Shown: positions 1 through 8,606, counted from the first letter of the stretch. The stretch is DNA of 49,019 nt from Bacillota bacterium (GCA_021841025.1 JAKBWA010000078.1:1-49019); one strand, 5' to 3'. The notes: generated from the sequence alone by a model not told the origin. A program made the numbers and translations.

Positions 1-144
1 ACCCCGGGAAATTGCTGGTGGGATAAACGGTGGCCAGTCGGGAGGATCACTCCCAGGGTCTCACGACCCGCGACGCAACCACGGCGGTTTCCCCAGAATC
101 TCCGCTCTTTAGGACGGGGAGATTCAATAGCAGTATTTGACTGA
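1..144 (+). mobile_element. Right end of an IS200/IS605-type element (tnpB tail / omega-RNA-like hairpins), cut by the window edge
   Basis: An open frame enters from the left edge in frame 1 and stops at TGA 142-144. Three consecutive hairpins lie in it: GGGAG 40-44 with CTCCC 50-54, GGGTC 56-60 with GACCC 65-69, and a terminal one pairing GAATCTCC 96-103 with GGAGATTC 118-125 around a loop containing CTTTAGGACGG. A terminal hairpin of this form, with a GAATC arm and a CTTTAGGAC-type loop, is typical of the 3' ends of IS200/IS605 elements, where the end of tnpB overlaps the guide (omega) RNA and the subterminal palindrome. No TnpB catalytic residues are visible because the gene body lies outside the window. 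The family call is therefore made from RNA structure only. Confidence 0.45.
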
Positions 145-489
145 GCGAGCCGTGTCGTTCCATGAATCGCTTGCAGGGAATCTTCTGCTGTCGATATTAA
201 CGTAATGAAAGTACAACAACATCTTTCTGCTGCAGGCGAATAAAGGACGTGCTTATCCGTCTCCAGCAAATCGACACCTGAATTCCGTGTAGCATCCGTC
301 GACATCTTCGTCCGCTAAAATTGACTCGGCATTCATCCCTGTCCCATTCCGGTGGTAATCACATCGTAAGTGACTTGACTTTGTTTTACCAAATGCTGTC
401 TGCCTTTTCGATGTCCATGCCACGTTGCTGTCGATATTCTCCTATGGGCTTCAACCGAGAGGGCTTTTTAAATTCACTCTTCGCTAATA
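145..489. other. Intergenic, no gene recognised
   Basis: The stretch between the element end and the next remnant holds only a 67-codon open frame (321-524) with no ribosome binding site and an implausible amino-acid composition. No tRNA, terminator or clear repeat was seen. Confidence 0.4.
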
Positions 490-750
490 ATGGGACAAGG
501 ACTATCGAAAGACATGGTTCGTGACAAACTCAGTACGATTATCCCTTCCTTTCGGAATGCAATCGCTAACCAAACGCTCACGTCAGTTCAAGAAAATTTG
601 GAGAAGATTGTCTGAGAACTTGGTTTCGCCCACGTAGGGAATGCGCAGGCGGCTCGTTACATTACAAATCAAAATCCAAATATATTGCCTCGCGATCTTC
701 CGGTTGAATATCAATGTGGGCAAATGTCGTGCCGGGATGGCGATGGTTGA
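490..750 (+). pseudogene. Remnant of a small protein gene interrupted by one in-frame TGA
   Basis: From ATG 490 a frame reads MGQGLSKDMVRDKLSTIIPS and continues through TGA 613-615. It then carries on in the same frame with a protein-like sequence (AQAARYITNQNPNILPRDLP near the middle) to TGA 748-750. Amphipathic, charged composition on both sides of the stop suggests one former gene of about 86 codons with a single nonsense mutation. No family is recognised and no strong ribosome binding site precedes it. The alternative is chance open frame in decayed DNA. Confidence 0.3.
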
Positions 751-1121
751 GCAGGTTAAAAATAGTGGATAGCTTGGACTGGGGTGTTCACACTCTATAT
801 TTGGCATGTCTCAGTGATGAATCTGGTTCGGATTAGCGGCGGTTGTAGGGGAAAGGGGGACTGAATCAGTTCTGTTCTTCCTTGACCCGTATTGGTTGCA
901 AAAGTTTTGCGTTAGGCAATTCGATTTTGATTCGGTTATGAGGCTAAGTTTTTGTCTAACCTATTTCCTATTTCTTTCGACTTTCTAATTCAATCCTACC
1001 GTATAATATAAGACAATTATGCTAGCCGTGTTTGGTGAGCGTTTGGTAGTCAGAAACGTTCGAAAGCGGTTAGTGAGCAGCAAAGGACGGGATCAGAACG
1101 AAAAAGTCATTAGAGCAATGG
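751..1121. other. AT-rich intergenic stretch
   Basis: No convincing coding sequence. The part around 905-1015 is AT-rich and could contain a promoter for the small frame that follows, but no well-spaced -35/-10 pair was identified. Confidence 0.35.
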
Positions 1122-1313
1122 GTGGGTATCAATCCCCCGTATGGTCCGGCGGCGTTATTCGAAGGAATTGCGGGTATTATTTTTCTGATTGCATTGTTCT
1201 GGCCGCATATGTCGGTAGCCAACCTTCTTAAAAGTCTTCTGATCGGTGGCTTCTGGGCTGTCTATGGTTTTATCAGCTACTTAAGGGTTCAAAGTGAATC
1301 ACCGCGACGCTAA
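1122..1313 (+). CDS. Possible small two-helix membrane protein (or remnant)
   Basis: A 63-codon frame with a GTG start encodes two hydrophobic segments, roughly residues 11-29 and 34-53, separated by a short polar turn, and ends in a basic tail (SPRR). This is the only local frame with membrane-protein composition. No ribosome binding site of normal strength is visible before the GTG. It is followed in the same frame by a second degraded membrane-like sequence, so it may be a fragment of a decayed gene rather than a working one. No family was recognised. Confidence 0.3.
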   Translation: MGINPPYGPAALFEGIAGIIFLIALFWPHMSVANLLKSLLIGGFWAVYGFISYLRVQSESPRR

Positions 1314-1334
1314 AACCGGGAGATTGCCGCGTGA

Positions 1335-1530
1335 TGGACCGAGGCGAAGGAATGGGATGACAAACGGAAAGAACAGCATCTCCATGTATTGCAACGGACC
1401 GCGTCTGTTAGTGTGGCGATCGTAGGTGTGTGCGCTTATGCTGTGGTTGGTCAATATGGATTTACAGGGATCCCACGTTGGGTTCTTTCTTGGTATGTTG
1501 GGCGTTTTGATCGGGGGTTGTGGTATTTAG
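1335..1530 (+). pseudogene. Degraded small membrane-protein frame
   Basis: Directly after a TGA (1332-1334) the frame encodes a charged segment (EAKEWDDKRKEQHLHVL) and a hydrophobic helix (VSVAIVGVCAYAVVGQYG). Near 1470 the hydrophobic character moves to the neighbouring frame (FFLGMLGVLIGGCGI, ending at TAG 1528-1530). A charged cytoplasmic part plus two helices split over two frames is best explained by a frameshifted small membrane protein. No start codon survives. Confidence 0.25.
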
Positions 1531-2102
1531 TCATGCACCGCCGCCAGACGAGGCATTGGAATGAGTGTTGCTCAACTGGTCGAAGAGTTTCTTTTCCCCA
1601 TTTCTGAACTCGCTACGTTATCTAGTTCCGTGACAGTTCCTCTCGAATTTTTGGTACCAATCTGGTGAAATATCTTTCAATTTTCCAGTCGAAATCGTGA
1701 GATTTTAGGGTTGTTCGCACGTACAGCCTGTATCATTTGTGTTTTCCGTCAGCGGGGTCTAATAATGGATCGGCCTTGCCGCCTCCATGTCGCCGCTAGG
1801 ATGCTTCTGCGGACTTCAGGCAGAGACTCCTGGGCAACTTATGCTTCGCCTGTAGGGGTGTTAAGGGCCATCGCTGTCGGTTAGTAGCGGGCGTATTCAG
1901 TAGTGACTCCATGAAATTTTCGGACATCGCGTCCGCCTTAACCAAAGAGCGCTGGAACCCAGTGCTCTTTGGGCCAACCTCTGTGCTTTTGAAGTCCACA
2001 TGGTTGCGACAAGGTCCCCCGTGTTACCGAGCCCACCGTCATAGCGCGAACCGTTAGGACATAGCATGAAGAGAAATAAGACTGGTGGACGAGGTGGCGT
2101 GA
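1531..2102. other. Non-coding stretch with a GC-rich, structure-prone block (about 1755-2062)
   Basis: No plus-strand gene is seen. From about 1755 the base composition changes abruptly to GC-rich with short inverted segments, for example AGAGC with GCTCT around 1945-1965. The minus strand is open for 67 codons (1796-1999), with a proline-, arginine- and lysine-rich C-terminal sequence of the kind found where a transposase tail overlaps a structured RNA. It could be a second decayed transposon end or a structured RNA. No family can be assigned by eye. Confidence 0.3.
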
Positions 2103-3347
2103 ATGGAGCAGGAACCGAAACAGGTAGCAACAGCCGTAACAGGATTCACCATGTTGCTCTTAACCATTGCGCTGATAGTGTTTTCGGAACAAGGATATCA
2201 TGCCACAGTGGATGCACTAAAGCTATTTTTTTCTGTCGTCTTTCCTTCTCTCCTTCCCTTTTTCATTTTGTCCGATGTTCTCCTGTCCACAGGGATGGTG
2301 CATTATTTGGGCGTATATTTGGAGCCGCTGATGCGTCCATTGTTTAATGTGCCCGGGGTGGGGTCCTTTGTGTTTTCCATGGGCCTCGCGGCCGGCTATC
2401 CTATGGATGCGGTACTCACGGCGAAATTTCGCCGTCAGGGACTGTGTACAAAAGTGGAAGGGGAAAGGTTATTGGCTTTTAGTAATAGTGCCGACCCCTT
2501 ATTTATCTTTGGCGCTGTTGCTGTCGGCCTATTTGGACAACCAGCTTTAGGAGCGGTTCTGGCCTTAGCCCACTATACATCGGTTCTCATGGTGGGTATA
2601 ACTTTCCGGTTTTATGGACGCCGTGAGGACCCAAGGATTCATGAAGACAACCTGGGAGTCAAAAGTCTAAACAAACGAGCAATGGACGCGATGATGCGAG
2701 GAAGGAAAGAAGATGGACGGCCTTATGGTCAGGTAATCAATGATGCCATAAAGGATTCCATGGGCACCCTCTTTATGATTATGAGCTTCATGGTCCTGTT
2801 TGCGGTTTTGCTGCGCGTTTTGTCGTACAGTGGACTTATAGCAGCTCTCGCTTTGCCATTTCGGGCACTCTTCCATGTATTGGAGTTGTCACCCCGTTTA
2901 GTGCCGGCGGCGGTTCAAGGATTATTTGAAATTGATTTGGGATCTGCGGCGGCAGCGCAGGCTCATGCGCCTCTGATACAGCAGCTGGTTGTGGTTTCGG
3001 CAATTATTGCCTGGTCAGGGTTGTCTGTTCATGGGCAGGTGGCCTCTGTTCTCGCGGACACCGACATTTCCATGAAACCATATCTTCTGGCACGATTTCT
3101 TCACGCGGTCTATGCGGGAGTGATGACCGTGGTGTTCTTCAAACCCGTGGAACTGACCCTAGGCCACACTCTGGTATTGCCGGTTGCGTCGTCGTGGGAC
3201 TTTGTCACTATGACGCCTATTGTGCCCACTATGGGTTATGCTTTGCGTGTGGCAGGGTTGCTGATGGCGTTCTCCCTCGTGTTATTATTGTTGGCTATGA
3301 TGATGGTGGTTATCTGGCGGTATTTTAGGGTTAAGATATCATCTTAA
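2103..3347 (+). CDS. ylbJ: Sporulation integral membrane protein YlbJ
   Basis: The 414-residue polytopic membrane protein matches YlbJ, a nucleoside-recognition/gate-type membrane protein required for spore cortex formation in Bacillus, in length and sequence. It begins with a transmembrane helix (residues 13-29) followed by SVVFPSLLPFFI. The family signatures GYPMDA (98-103) and SNSADPLFIFGAVAVG (127-142) lie in the first half. A second membrane half begins around residue 215, and the protein ends in a long helix (RVAGLLMAFSLVLLLLAMMM). The ATG is preceded by a GAGGTGG ribosome binding site. It stands alone, with decayed DNA on both sides. In the family it is expressed in the mother cell, but no sigma-E promoter could be pinned down here. 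Confidence 0.9.
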   Translation: MEQEPKQVATAVTGFTMLLLTIALIVFSEQGYHATVDALKLFFSVVFPSLLPFFILSDVLLSTGMVHYLGVYLEPLMRPLFNVPGVGSFVFSMGLAAGYPMDAVLTAKFRRQGLCTKVEGERLLAFSNSADPLFIFGAVAVGLFGQPALGAVLALAHYTSVLMVGITFRFYGRREDPRIHEDNLGVKSLNKRAMDAMMRGRKEDGRPYGQVINDAIKDSMGTLFMIMSFMVLFAVLLRVLSYSGLIAALALPFRALFHVLELSPRLVPAAVQGLFEIDLGSAAAAQAHAPLIQQLVVVSAIIAWSGLSVHGQVASVLADTDISMKPYLLARFLHAVYAGVMTVVFFKPVELTLGHTLVLPVASSWDFVTMTPIVPTMGYALRVAGLLMAFSLVLLLLAMMMVVIWRYFRVKISS

Positions 3348-3703
3348 CTTGGGCTGCCTGTCTTTCAATCTGCGTGGCCCTTGAATACAGTATGAACAAG
3401 AATAAGAGAACACTTGCATGGCCTTGCGGGTCGTATTGATCAGTCCTGCACGGTTATTTTGGATGGTTGAAGAGCTTCTTGGTTAAGAAGCCGCGTTAAG
3501 GCTATTCAAGAGGCTCTCAATACTGAGTGGTGGGCCGGAAACTCAAAGCGGTAGGGAAAATTTAACTGTTCGTGGGAAGGTGGTGTCTTTTTACCATGCG
3601 AGATTTGTTGGGCATTTCTCTCAAGTCCACGAAAATCAGTCTTTGTCTGGGCGCACCCCGTATGTTCCCGTCCTTTCTAGGCGAGGGTTCCAGCCGCCGA
3701 GCA
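3348..3703. other. Intergenic stretch after ylbJ
   Basis: No gene is recognised. No strong terminator hairpin with a T-run follows ylbJ. Open frames on both strands are short and lack ribosome binding sites. Confidence 0.35.
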
Positions 3704-3944
3704 TTAAGAGCAATTTGACTGAAGAGAGAATACTGCAGCCCCAACGACAAGCCCCAAACTAACCACCCACAGTATACTGCTGACAACTGATGACGATGCG
3801 ACAATACGTGACATGACGATTGTGAGAGAGGCCAGGAGCATTAATATCACTCACTGTCGTTTTGCGAGCGGCATTGAGATTCTGCTAGCTACCGTCGACC
3901 GATGGCCAATCATTTCTCTTCTTGAAAACCTTTCGCTCTTTCAT
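3704..3944 (-). pseudogene. Broken small membrane-protein gene
   Basis: On the minus strand an ATG (3942-3944) preceded by GGAGAGG encodes a basic N-terminus (MKERKVFKKRNDWPSVDGS) that stops at TAG 3885-3887. In a neighbouring frame a strongly hydrophobic stretch follows, first VILMLLASLTIVMSRIVASS and then VSLGLVVGAAVFSL, ending at TAA 3704-3706. A good ribosome binding site, a basic leader and two helices in two frames point to a small membrane protein inactivated by a nonsense codon and a frameshift. The family is unknown. Confidence 0.3.
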
Positions 3945-4433
3945 AACGTTGTATCCTCTCCGAATTGATTAGAAAGCAATTATACACGCATTCTAAGAGC
4001 TCATAATGCTTCAAAATCCGAGTGGGTATTATCCGTTGCAGCAAGGCCATAAACACAAATCATCACTCTAATTAGTCACGGGAACTGTCGAGCGATCTTG
4101 CTTTCGGACGTAGTGTCCATGAAACCGTGTTATCGGGTATGGCCTATTGCTCCGTCATCTATATCTATGCCGGATCGATGACGGCGGTGTTCGTTAGACC
4201 CATAATATGGGCTTCGTTGCCAACGGGATCTTTTGCCTCTATGCCCTCAACGGTTTTCTGGTTGACTGCTGATGGTCTTGTTGATGACGGCTATTAGTGT
4301 GAGCTTATGATGGCGTCTGTTTTGTGGCGTATGCAATTTGGGGATAGCCCCTGGAATCGCGGGCGGTTTTCCATATCACCTCTTTTAGAGCCCGGAATAC
4401 TGTATGACCAGGGCAAAGGGGGGGCACACTCGC
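3945..4433. other. Intergenic stretch, possible coding debris
   Basis: A plus-strand frame of about 65 codons ending at TAG near 4295 lacks a start and has mixed hydrophobic composition (AYCSVIYIYAGSM). It may be debris of a membrane protein. Nothing else is supported. Confidence 0.3.
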
Positions 4434-4727
4434 ATGATCCGAGAAATTGGCTTAACTCTATCAGCAATAGCAATGTTGGCTGTCAGCGTGGAATTTCTAG
4501 AACAACCTGTACGTTCTGGACCGGTGTTCCGTATTTTGGCGCTGGCGGGAGAAACGTTGTATTTTACCAATTTAATGCCAAGGATAGGAGCATTTTTGTT
4601 TCTTGCCTCAGCCGCCATTACGGTATTTTTATGGTTTCGTGCCCCTGATAGCCAATCTCATCAAAAATCTCTTATTGAAATCATTGAACTCGTAGCCTGG
4701 CTGTGGATGGCGTTGGCCTTACACTGA
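4434..4727 (+). CDS. Small membrane protein of unknown function
   Basis: The 97-residue protein begins MIREIGLTLSAIAMLAVSVEF and has three predicted hydrophobic segments (about 5-20, 48-69 and 83-96), the last reaching the C-terminus. The start at 4434 is chosen over the ATG at 4404 because an AAAGGGGGGG purine tract at 4415-4424 sits at normal spacing before it. It ends 57 bases before the phosphoglucose isomerase start on the same strand, so the two may be co-transcribed. No family was recognised. Confidence 0.5.
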   Translation: MIREIGLTLSAIAMLAVSVEFLEQPVRSGPVFRILALAGETLYFTNLMPRIGAFLFLASAAITVFLWFRAPDSQSHQKSLIEIIELVAWLWMALALH

Positions 4728-4784
4728 AACGGCACGCAATTTTTGCTATGATAATGCCAGAAGAAACGAATGGTGAGGACACAA

Positions 4785-5540
4785 ATGGTAGATCTAACGG
4801 CGCATTTGGGCATTCCCTTTTCGTGGACGGGACATCAAGATGATCCGCTTCATCCTTTAATCGATGCCGGGTATGAACAGCATGTGGCACGGAGCCTGGA
4901 AGAATTGCGCCCATTTCTCGAAGATCCCGATGCCAATGGCCCTATGTATGTTTACCATGTTTATGAAGGCGTTCATCTGAAGAGCGAAAAGGACCGTATT
5001 CGGCAATCGGGTCTTGGCATCGATCTGACTATGTTGTGGCCGGGTCAATTGACCCGGGAATGGTTTAAGACAGCGGGACATAATCATAGTGGGGCCAGAC
5101 GGTCAACAGCTTTGGGTGAATTGGTGGAAGTGGTTAATGGGCAAGGAATATTTCTCTTGCAATCTGTTAGAAACGACAGAATTTCAGAAACGTTGCTCGT
5201 GTCCGCACAAGCCGGGGAGTGGGTCTTGATCCCCCCCGGCTTCGAACACGTCACTTTAAATACCGGTCAAGATGTATTGGCTTTGACTTTTTTGCACGCG
5301 CAAGACATTTATTTGGACTACGAAAGCATGGCCCGTCACCGCGGAGCGGGTCTATGGATTGGACCGGACGGATACCGGGTCAATTCCAGCTATCAGGATG
5401 TCGGAGTAATCCGTCGGCTCAAAGCCCACGAGCTGGTTAAAAATCCGGCGCCGAACGTGCCCTTGTATGAACTGGTGGTAAAATATCCCGAGCGTTTTCA
5501 ATTTCTGTTTGATCCTTCGAAGCCATTCCCGTGGGCTTGA
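4785..5540 (+). CDS. Cupin-type (archaeal-type) glucose-6-phosphate isomerase
   Basis: This enzyme should interconvert glucose 6-phosphate and fructose 6-phosphate in the cytoplasm. The 251-residue sequence matches the metal-dependent cupin phosphoglucose isomerase family known best from Thermococcales and some bacteria, not the common two-domain PGI. The metal-binding cupin motif is seen as TAGHNH (His99 and His101), GELVEV (Glu112) and PPGFEH (His155), the same H-x-H, E, H set used in that family. The C-terminal extension after residue 165 is longer than in the approximately 190-residue archaeal enzymes. ATG 4785 is preferred over 4770 because GTGAGGA lies at proper spacing. The last 104 bases overlap a convergent gene on the other strand. 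Confidence 0.78.
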   Translation: MVDLTAHLGIPFSWTGHQDDPLHPLIDAGYEQHVARSLEELRPFLEDPDANGPMYVYHVYEGVHLKSEKDRIRQSGLGIDLTMLWPGQLTREWFKTAGHNHSGARRSTALGELVEVVNGQGIFLLQSVRNDRISETLLVSAQAGEWVLIPPGFEHVTLNTGQDVLALTFLHAQDIYLDYESMARHRGAGLWIGPDGYRVNSSYQDVGVIRRLKAHELVKNPAPNVPLYELVVKYPERFQFLFDPSKPFPWA

Positions 5541-5880
5541 CGTTTCCCGGAGCCGGTACCATCTTAGGATCGCGAAAGTCATGCGGTTTAAGTACATCCA
5601 GGGGGGATGATTCCGGCATATCGATACAGATGACAATGCCTCCTTGTTCAAGCACATGCGCATACTTTTCTGCCCACGGGCGAGAAAGACCCAGAAGGCG
5701 GATTTGGCGGGACAAGTCCAGAAAAGCATAGGGACTGAGATCGTGAGACAAAGGTCCCACAACCACCACACTGTCCCTGGATTTTCGCAATAGCAAAGAC
5801 AAGATTCCCATGTTCTGGATTTTGTCCTGACATGACAACAAAGATGCGGAGTTATTGAACCATCCAAATATCCTTGGCAT
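5437..5880 (-). CDS. Small soluble protein, general-stress-protein-17M-like fold suspected
   Basis: The 147-residue product starts at an ATG preceded by GGAGAGGTG, a better start than the GTG at 5889 that would sit on the ribosome binding site. Its N-terminal 90 residues (RIFGWFNN, then VVVVGPLSHDL, then WAEKYAHVLEQGGIVICID) resemble the pattern of the YflT/GSP17M-type small domain, in which a beta-strand start, a GPL turn and an A-x-x-Y-x-x-x-L-x-x-GG-I-V-I end recur. The last 35 residues are low in structure and are encoded opposite the 3' end of the phosphoglucose isomerase gene. The family assignment is tentative and the gene call is moderate. Confidence 0.5.
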   Translation of the reverse strand: MPRIFGWFNNSASLLSCQDKIQNMGILSLLLRKSRDSVVVVGPLSHDLSPYAFLDLSRQIRLLGLSRPWAEKYAHVLEQGGIVICIDMPESSPLDVLKPHDFRDPKMVPAPGNVKPTGMASKDQTEIENARDILPPVHTRARSAPDF

Positions 5881-5976
5881 TTCAATCACCTCTCCACCCT
5901 TAGTATCCCAGCTCTGGATGAATTCATGATGGTAATTGAGTCCATTTTGTGAATGGTACCGGGAACATCCTAGAGT

Positions 5977-7167
5977 CTAGGTATGGGTTCTAAGCCAGAG
6001 GACTGCTCCATGGATTTGCGTCTCTACCCATTCCTTGAGATTGATCCAGAATTGTGCCCAAAACCCTAACGGCACACCATGCGTTTTAGATGAGACCGAC
6101 CGGGGATCTAAAATCGGACGCACCTTGGTTTTTGCAGGGTGTTCTTTCACCTCGTGCGGTTTAAGGGGAGAAATGGGGACGTTCTTTTGAAAATGATAGT
6201 GGTATTGAATACGAACTTGGGTTGATGCCTGTGAAGCCGATAATGTGCCCGGATTATAATTCCAATTGATCGTAATATCCTTGCGGATACCGTCATAAAG
6301 ACCAATGTGCCAATGGTCCTGGAGATCGGCAAAGTATCCATGGCCCCAAGTGGGATCACTGACAATCCAGCCAGCCTTGGGTAAGTAAAATTCCACCCAT
6401 TGGTGAAAGCCTCCTTGTCCGCTGCCGTTGCTTGTGACATACCCGCCGACAAACCTGGCCGGGATTTTGGCGGTGCGTAAGAGCCCAATGTACAAATCGG
6501 CGAAATCACTGCAAATACCCAAATGAGAGGTGGCTGTAGCCACCGCGCTTCCCGATGCTTGGAGGGAGTAATTATAGTGGATATTGCGGACAATCCACTG
6601 AAAAATCGCATGAGCTTTTTGCTCGGGATTTTCTGTGGATTTTAGTATAGACTGGTCAATGTGTTTCAAAGTGGGCGAATTTGTGTCCACTTGCTCCGAC
6701 TCCAGCCGGGGATTGGTGTAAAACTTATACACTTGCGAATGGACATTATAAGGCGGATACGACGCAGGCAAATGGTAACTGACATCGGAAGACACCGCCT
6801 CATAATCCAGCGTCAAGGAGACAGAGTGGTGAGGGCGAATTTCCGGCCAGCTGAATGTGCCGATTAAATTTCCGTATTGGTCATGATGCAAGCTGTTCGG
6901 GGGCGTGCTTTCGTGCACCAATTTCACCTGGGAATAGCTGGTTTCTGGTGCCAACAGAGCGACGGATGCGGTGACATCATAGGCTGGGGCACCCGTGGTG
7001 TTTGATAAGGTGATGACTTGGGTAAAGCTATATTGTGCAGGTAAAGTGGGATCGGCAACGGGTGAAGCGATGCTAAAATTGGTGACAGCCGCCCAAGCCT
7101 GACCACCTGCCATACAAACCGCCAAACTGAAGGTGACAGCGGCACTCGCCAAGAGTTTCTTTGGCAT
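5977..7167 (-). CDS. Secreted transglutaminase-like protein
   Basis: The 396-residue exported protein has a signal peptide (residues 1-26, cleavage likely after AWA). The N-terminal beta-rich domain (about 27-160) precedes a transglutaminase-like core (about 180-275). The catalytic triad is visible: Cys219 in GICSDFADLY, His255 in FHQWVEF and Asp271 in SDPTWG. In bacteria these proteins act as cysteine proteases or amide-crosslinking enzymes on extracellular proteins or wall components. The C-terminal 100 residues carry no known domain and end in an aromatic amphipathic helix (FWINLKEWVETQIHGAVLWL) that could contact the membrane. The start at 7167 follows AAGGGGGA. The upstream in-frame start (7197) would precede this strong site. 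Confidence 0.85.
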   Translation of the reverse strand: MPKKLLASAAVTFSLAVCMAGGQAWAAVTNFSIASPVADPTLPAQYSFTQVITLSNTTGAPAYDVTASVALLAPETSYSQVKLVHESTPPNSLHHDQYGNLIGTFSWPEIRPHHSVSLTLDYEAVSSDVSYHLPASYPPYNVHSQVYKFYTNPRLESEQVDTNSPTLKHIDQSILKSTENPEQKAHAIFQWIVRNIHYNYSLQASGSAVATATSHLGICSDFADLYIGLLRTAKIPARFVGGYVTSNGSGQGGFHQWVEFYLPKAGWIVSDPTWGHGYFADLQDHWHIGLYDGIRKDITINWNYNPGTLSASQASTQVRIQYHYHFQKNVPISPLKPHEVKEHPAKTKVRPILDPRSVSSKTHGVPLGFWAQFWINLKEWVETQIHGAVLWLRTHT

Positions 7168-8046
7168 GCTTTTCCCCCTTACTTTCTCCCCATTCATTAT
7201 AGCCGCTGCCCAACTTGTTGGGTAAGGATTGGTCAGGCAAAAATATCATCCACAACCATTGCCGGCTATTTCGATCATAGACGCAATGTGGCTTGATGAA
7301 TCGGCTCGACTTGAGACGTGCCCCACTTTTTTGCCGATGTCGATGCCCGTGACAGAAGTAAAAATCCCATTGCCGGTCCCGATGTAGACAGGGCATTGAC
7401 GCGCCATCCCTTGCTCCTTATTCCTTATGGCGTCTTGGGCAGCGTCTCTTCTCTCATCACCCCTAGGGCTTACCGAAGAACGTCTTGCTGGCACCAAGGA
7501 ACTGAGCTGATTTGAGAGTCTCAGAATCCTCGGGCCATCACCCGCCCAGGGAGGGCAAAGTCATGTTCTGTAGTTTTCCCGGTGGGATGAATCCTGCTGA
7601 AGTATTTTACCGGATTCATGAAGGCTTAGGAAAGACTTGACACGCGAGGTAAATAGCCTCATTGCCTCAGGCCCCAATCATGATGCCATGTTCTGCCAAG
7701 GTATTGCCATAGTGCGCTAAAGAGTCCATGGCCTGCGTTATTGACTGGATCAGAGTCATAGCGAAAATCCTCGTCACAAGACTCATGGCGAGTTGGCTGT
7801 AATTTGCGTGTTTAGGCCAAAAATTTTTGATGGACCAAGCCTAAGAGCAGCTCGTCTTCATGGCTATGATAAAGAAAATTTAGGCGGGCTATAACCCTAT
7901 GGGTTCTTCACACATAGCCTGCCATGTCTTTGTCCAGGTAGGGGGAATTGGTTCATGTGCTGTCTTGAGGTGCCGCATCCGCGACAATCTTCTCGCCATA
8001 GGGTGATCGGTTGACAATTCGGAATGGAGACCGGGATACAATACAA
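7168..8046. other. Long intergenic stretch with a GC-rich hairpin motif, no gene supported
   Basis: Nearly 900 bases lack a credible gene. Minus-strand frames at 7246-7497 and 7889-8080 have no ribosome binding sites and unlike-protein composition. At 7544-7557 the plus strand carries the hairpin GCCCAGGGAGGGCA, of which CCCAGGGAGGGCA recurs at 42005-42017. A longer inverted pair, TGAATCC with GGATTCA, lies around 7588-7618. The region may be decayed accessory DNA. Confidence 0.4.
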
Positions 8047-8077
8047 AAAGTCCCAGGTCACTGTGAACTGGGACTTT
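8047..8077 (-). terminator. Rho-independent terminator of the NYN-domain gene
   Basis: A perfect 10-bp stem, AAAGTCCCAG 8047-8056 with CTGGGACTTT 8068-8077, lies 14 bases after the stop of the minus-strand NYN gene. Read on the minus strand it is followed by a T-run. Confidence 0.85.
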
Positions 8078-8090
8078 CATTTATACAAAA

Positions 8091-8606
8091 TTAACGAACT
8101 TTTTCTACCTCGGAGCGGATGTCCTCTAATTTCACATAGCGGTCGCAGGCATTTTCGAGTTCAGACGAAATCATTCCTCTCGTGCCCACTCCGACAATTT
8201 CCTTGCCTCGGGACCGAATCAATTCTACGGCACGTTCAAAATCACCGTCGCCGGACATTAGTACAGCAACGTCGTAGCGATTTACCGTACTAAACATATC
8301 GATGACAATCTCGATGTCAAGGTTGGCCCGTCGAATGATTGAACTGGAACTTTGATCTAATGTTTCTTTTATGGATTTTTCCCGTATGGTAAAACCGAGA
8401 TGGCGCAATGCGGTAAGAAAATCCCGCTGGCTGTTATCGGGAGGCACCTGTACACCGGTATAATAGAAAGCATTGTAAATTTCCCGCCCGCGTGTAAAAT
8501 ATTCGATTACGCGCGCAAAATCTAAATGCCATCCTAACACCCGTTGCGCATAAAACATGTTGGCGCCGTCAACAAATATTGCCACCCGTTCATTACTATA
8601 ATCCAC
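8091..8606 (-). CDS. NYN-domain (LabA/DUF88-type) protein, putative RNase
   Basis: The 171-residue protein is a stand-alone NYN domain, a PIN-like nuclease fold. Conserved acidic residues are visible: Asp13 in FVDGAN, Asp97 in ANLDIEIVIDM, and Asp120 and Asp122 in SGDGDF, which would bind the catalytic metal. Members of this family are proposed or shown to cleave RNA, and some act in small-RNA or antisense control, but the substrate of this protein is unknown. The GTG start at 8606 is preceded by AAGGAGG at ideal spacing, so the upstream in-frame ATG at 8633 is rejected. It is followed by its own terminator and appears monocistronic. Confidence 0.85.
   Translation of the reverse strand: MDYSNERVAIFVDGANMFYAQRVLGWHLDFARVIEYFTRGREIYNAFYYTGVQVPPDNSQRDFLTALRHLGFTIREKSIKETLDQSSSSIIRRANLDIEIVIDMFSTVNRYDVAVLMSGDGDFERAVELIRSRGKEIVGVGTRGMISSELENACDRYVKLEDIRSEVEKVR

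Noticed and set aside
4307-4648. 113-codon plus-strand frame overlapping the small membrane protein gene
   Set aside because: It lacks a ribosome binding site and membrane pattern; the frame starting at 4434 has both.
7246-7497. 83-codon minus-strand frame upstream of the transglutaminase-like gene
   Set aside because: It has no ribosome binding site and mixed composition. It could be debris, but there is no second line of evidence.
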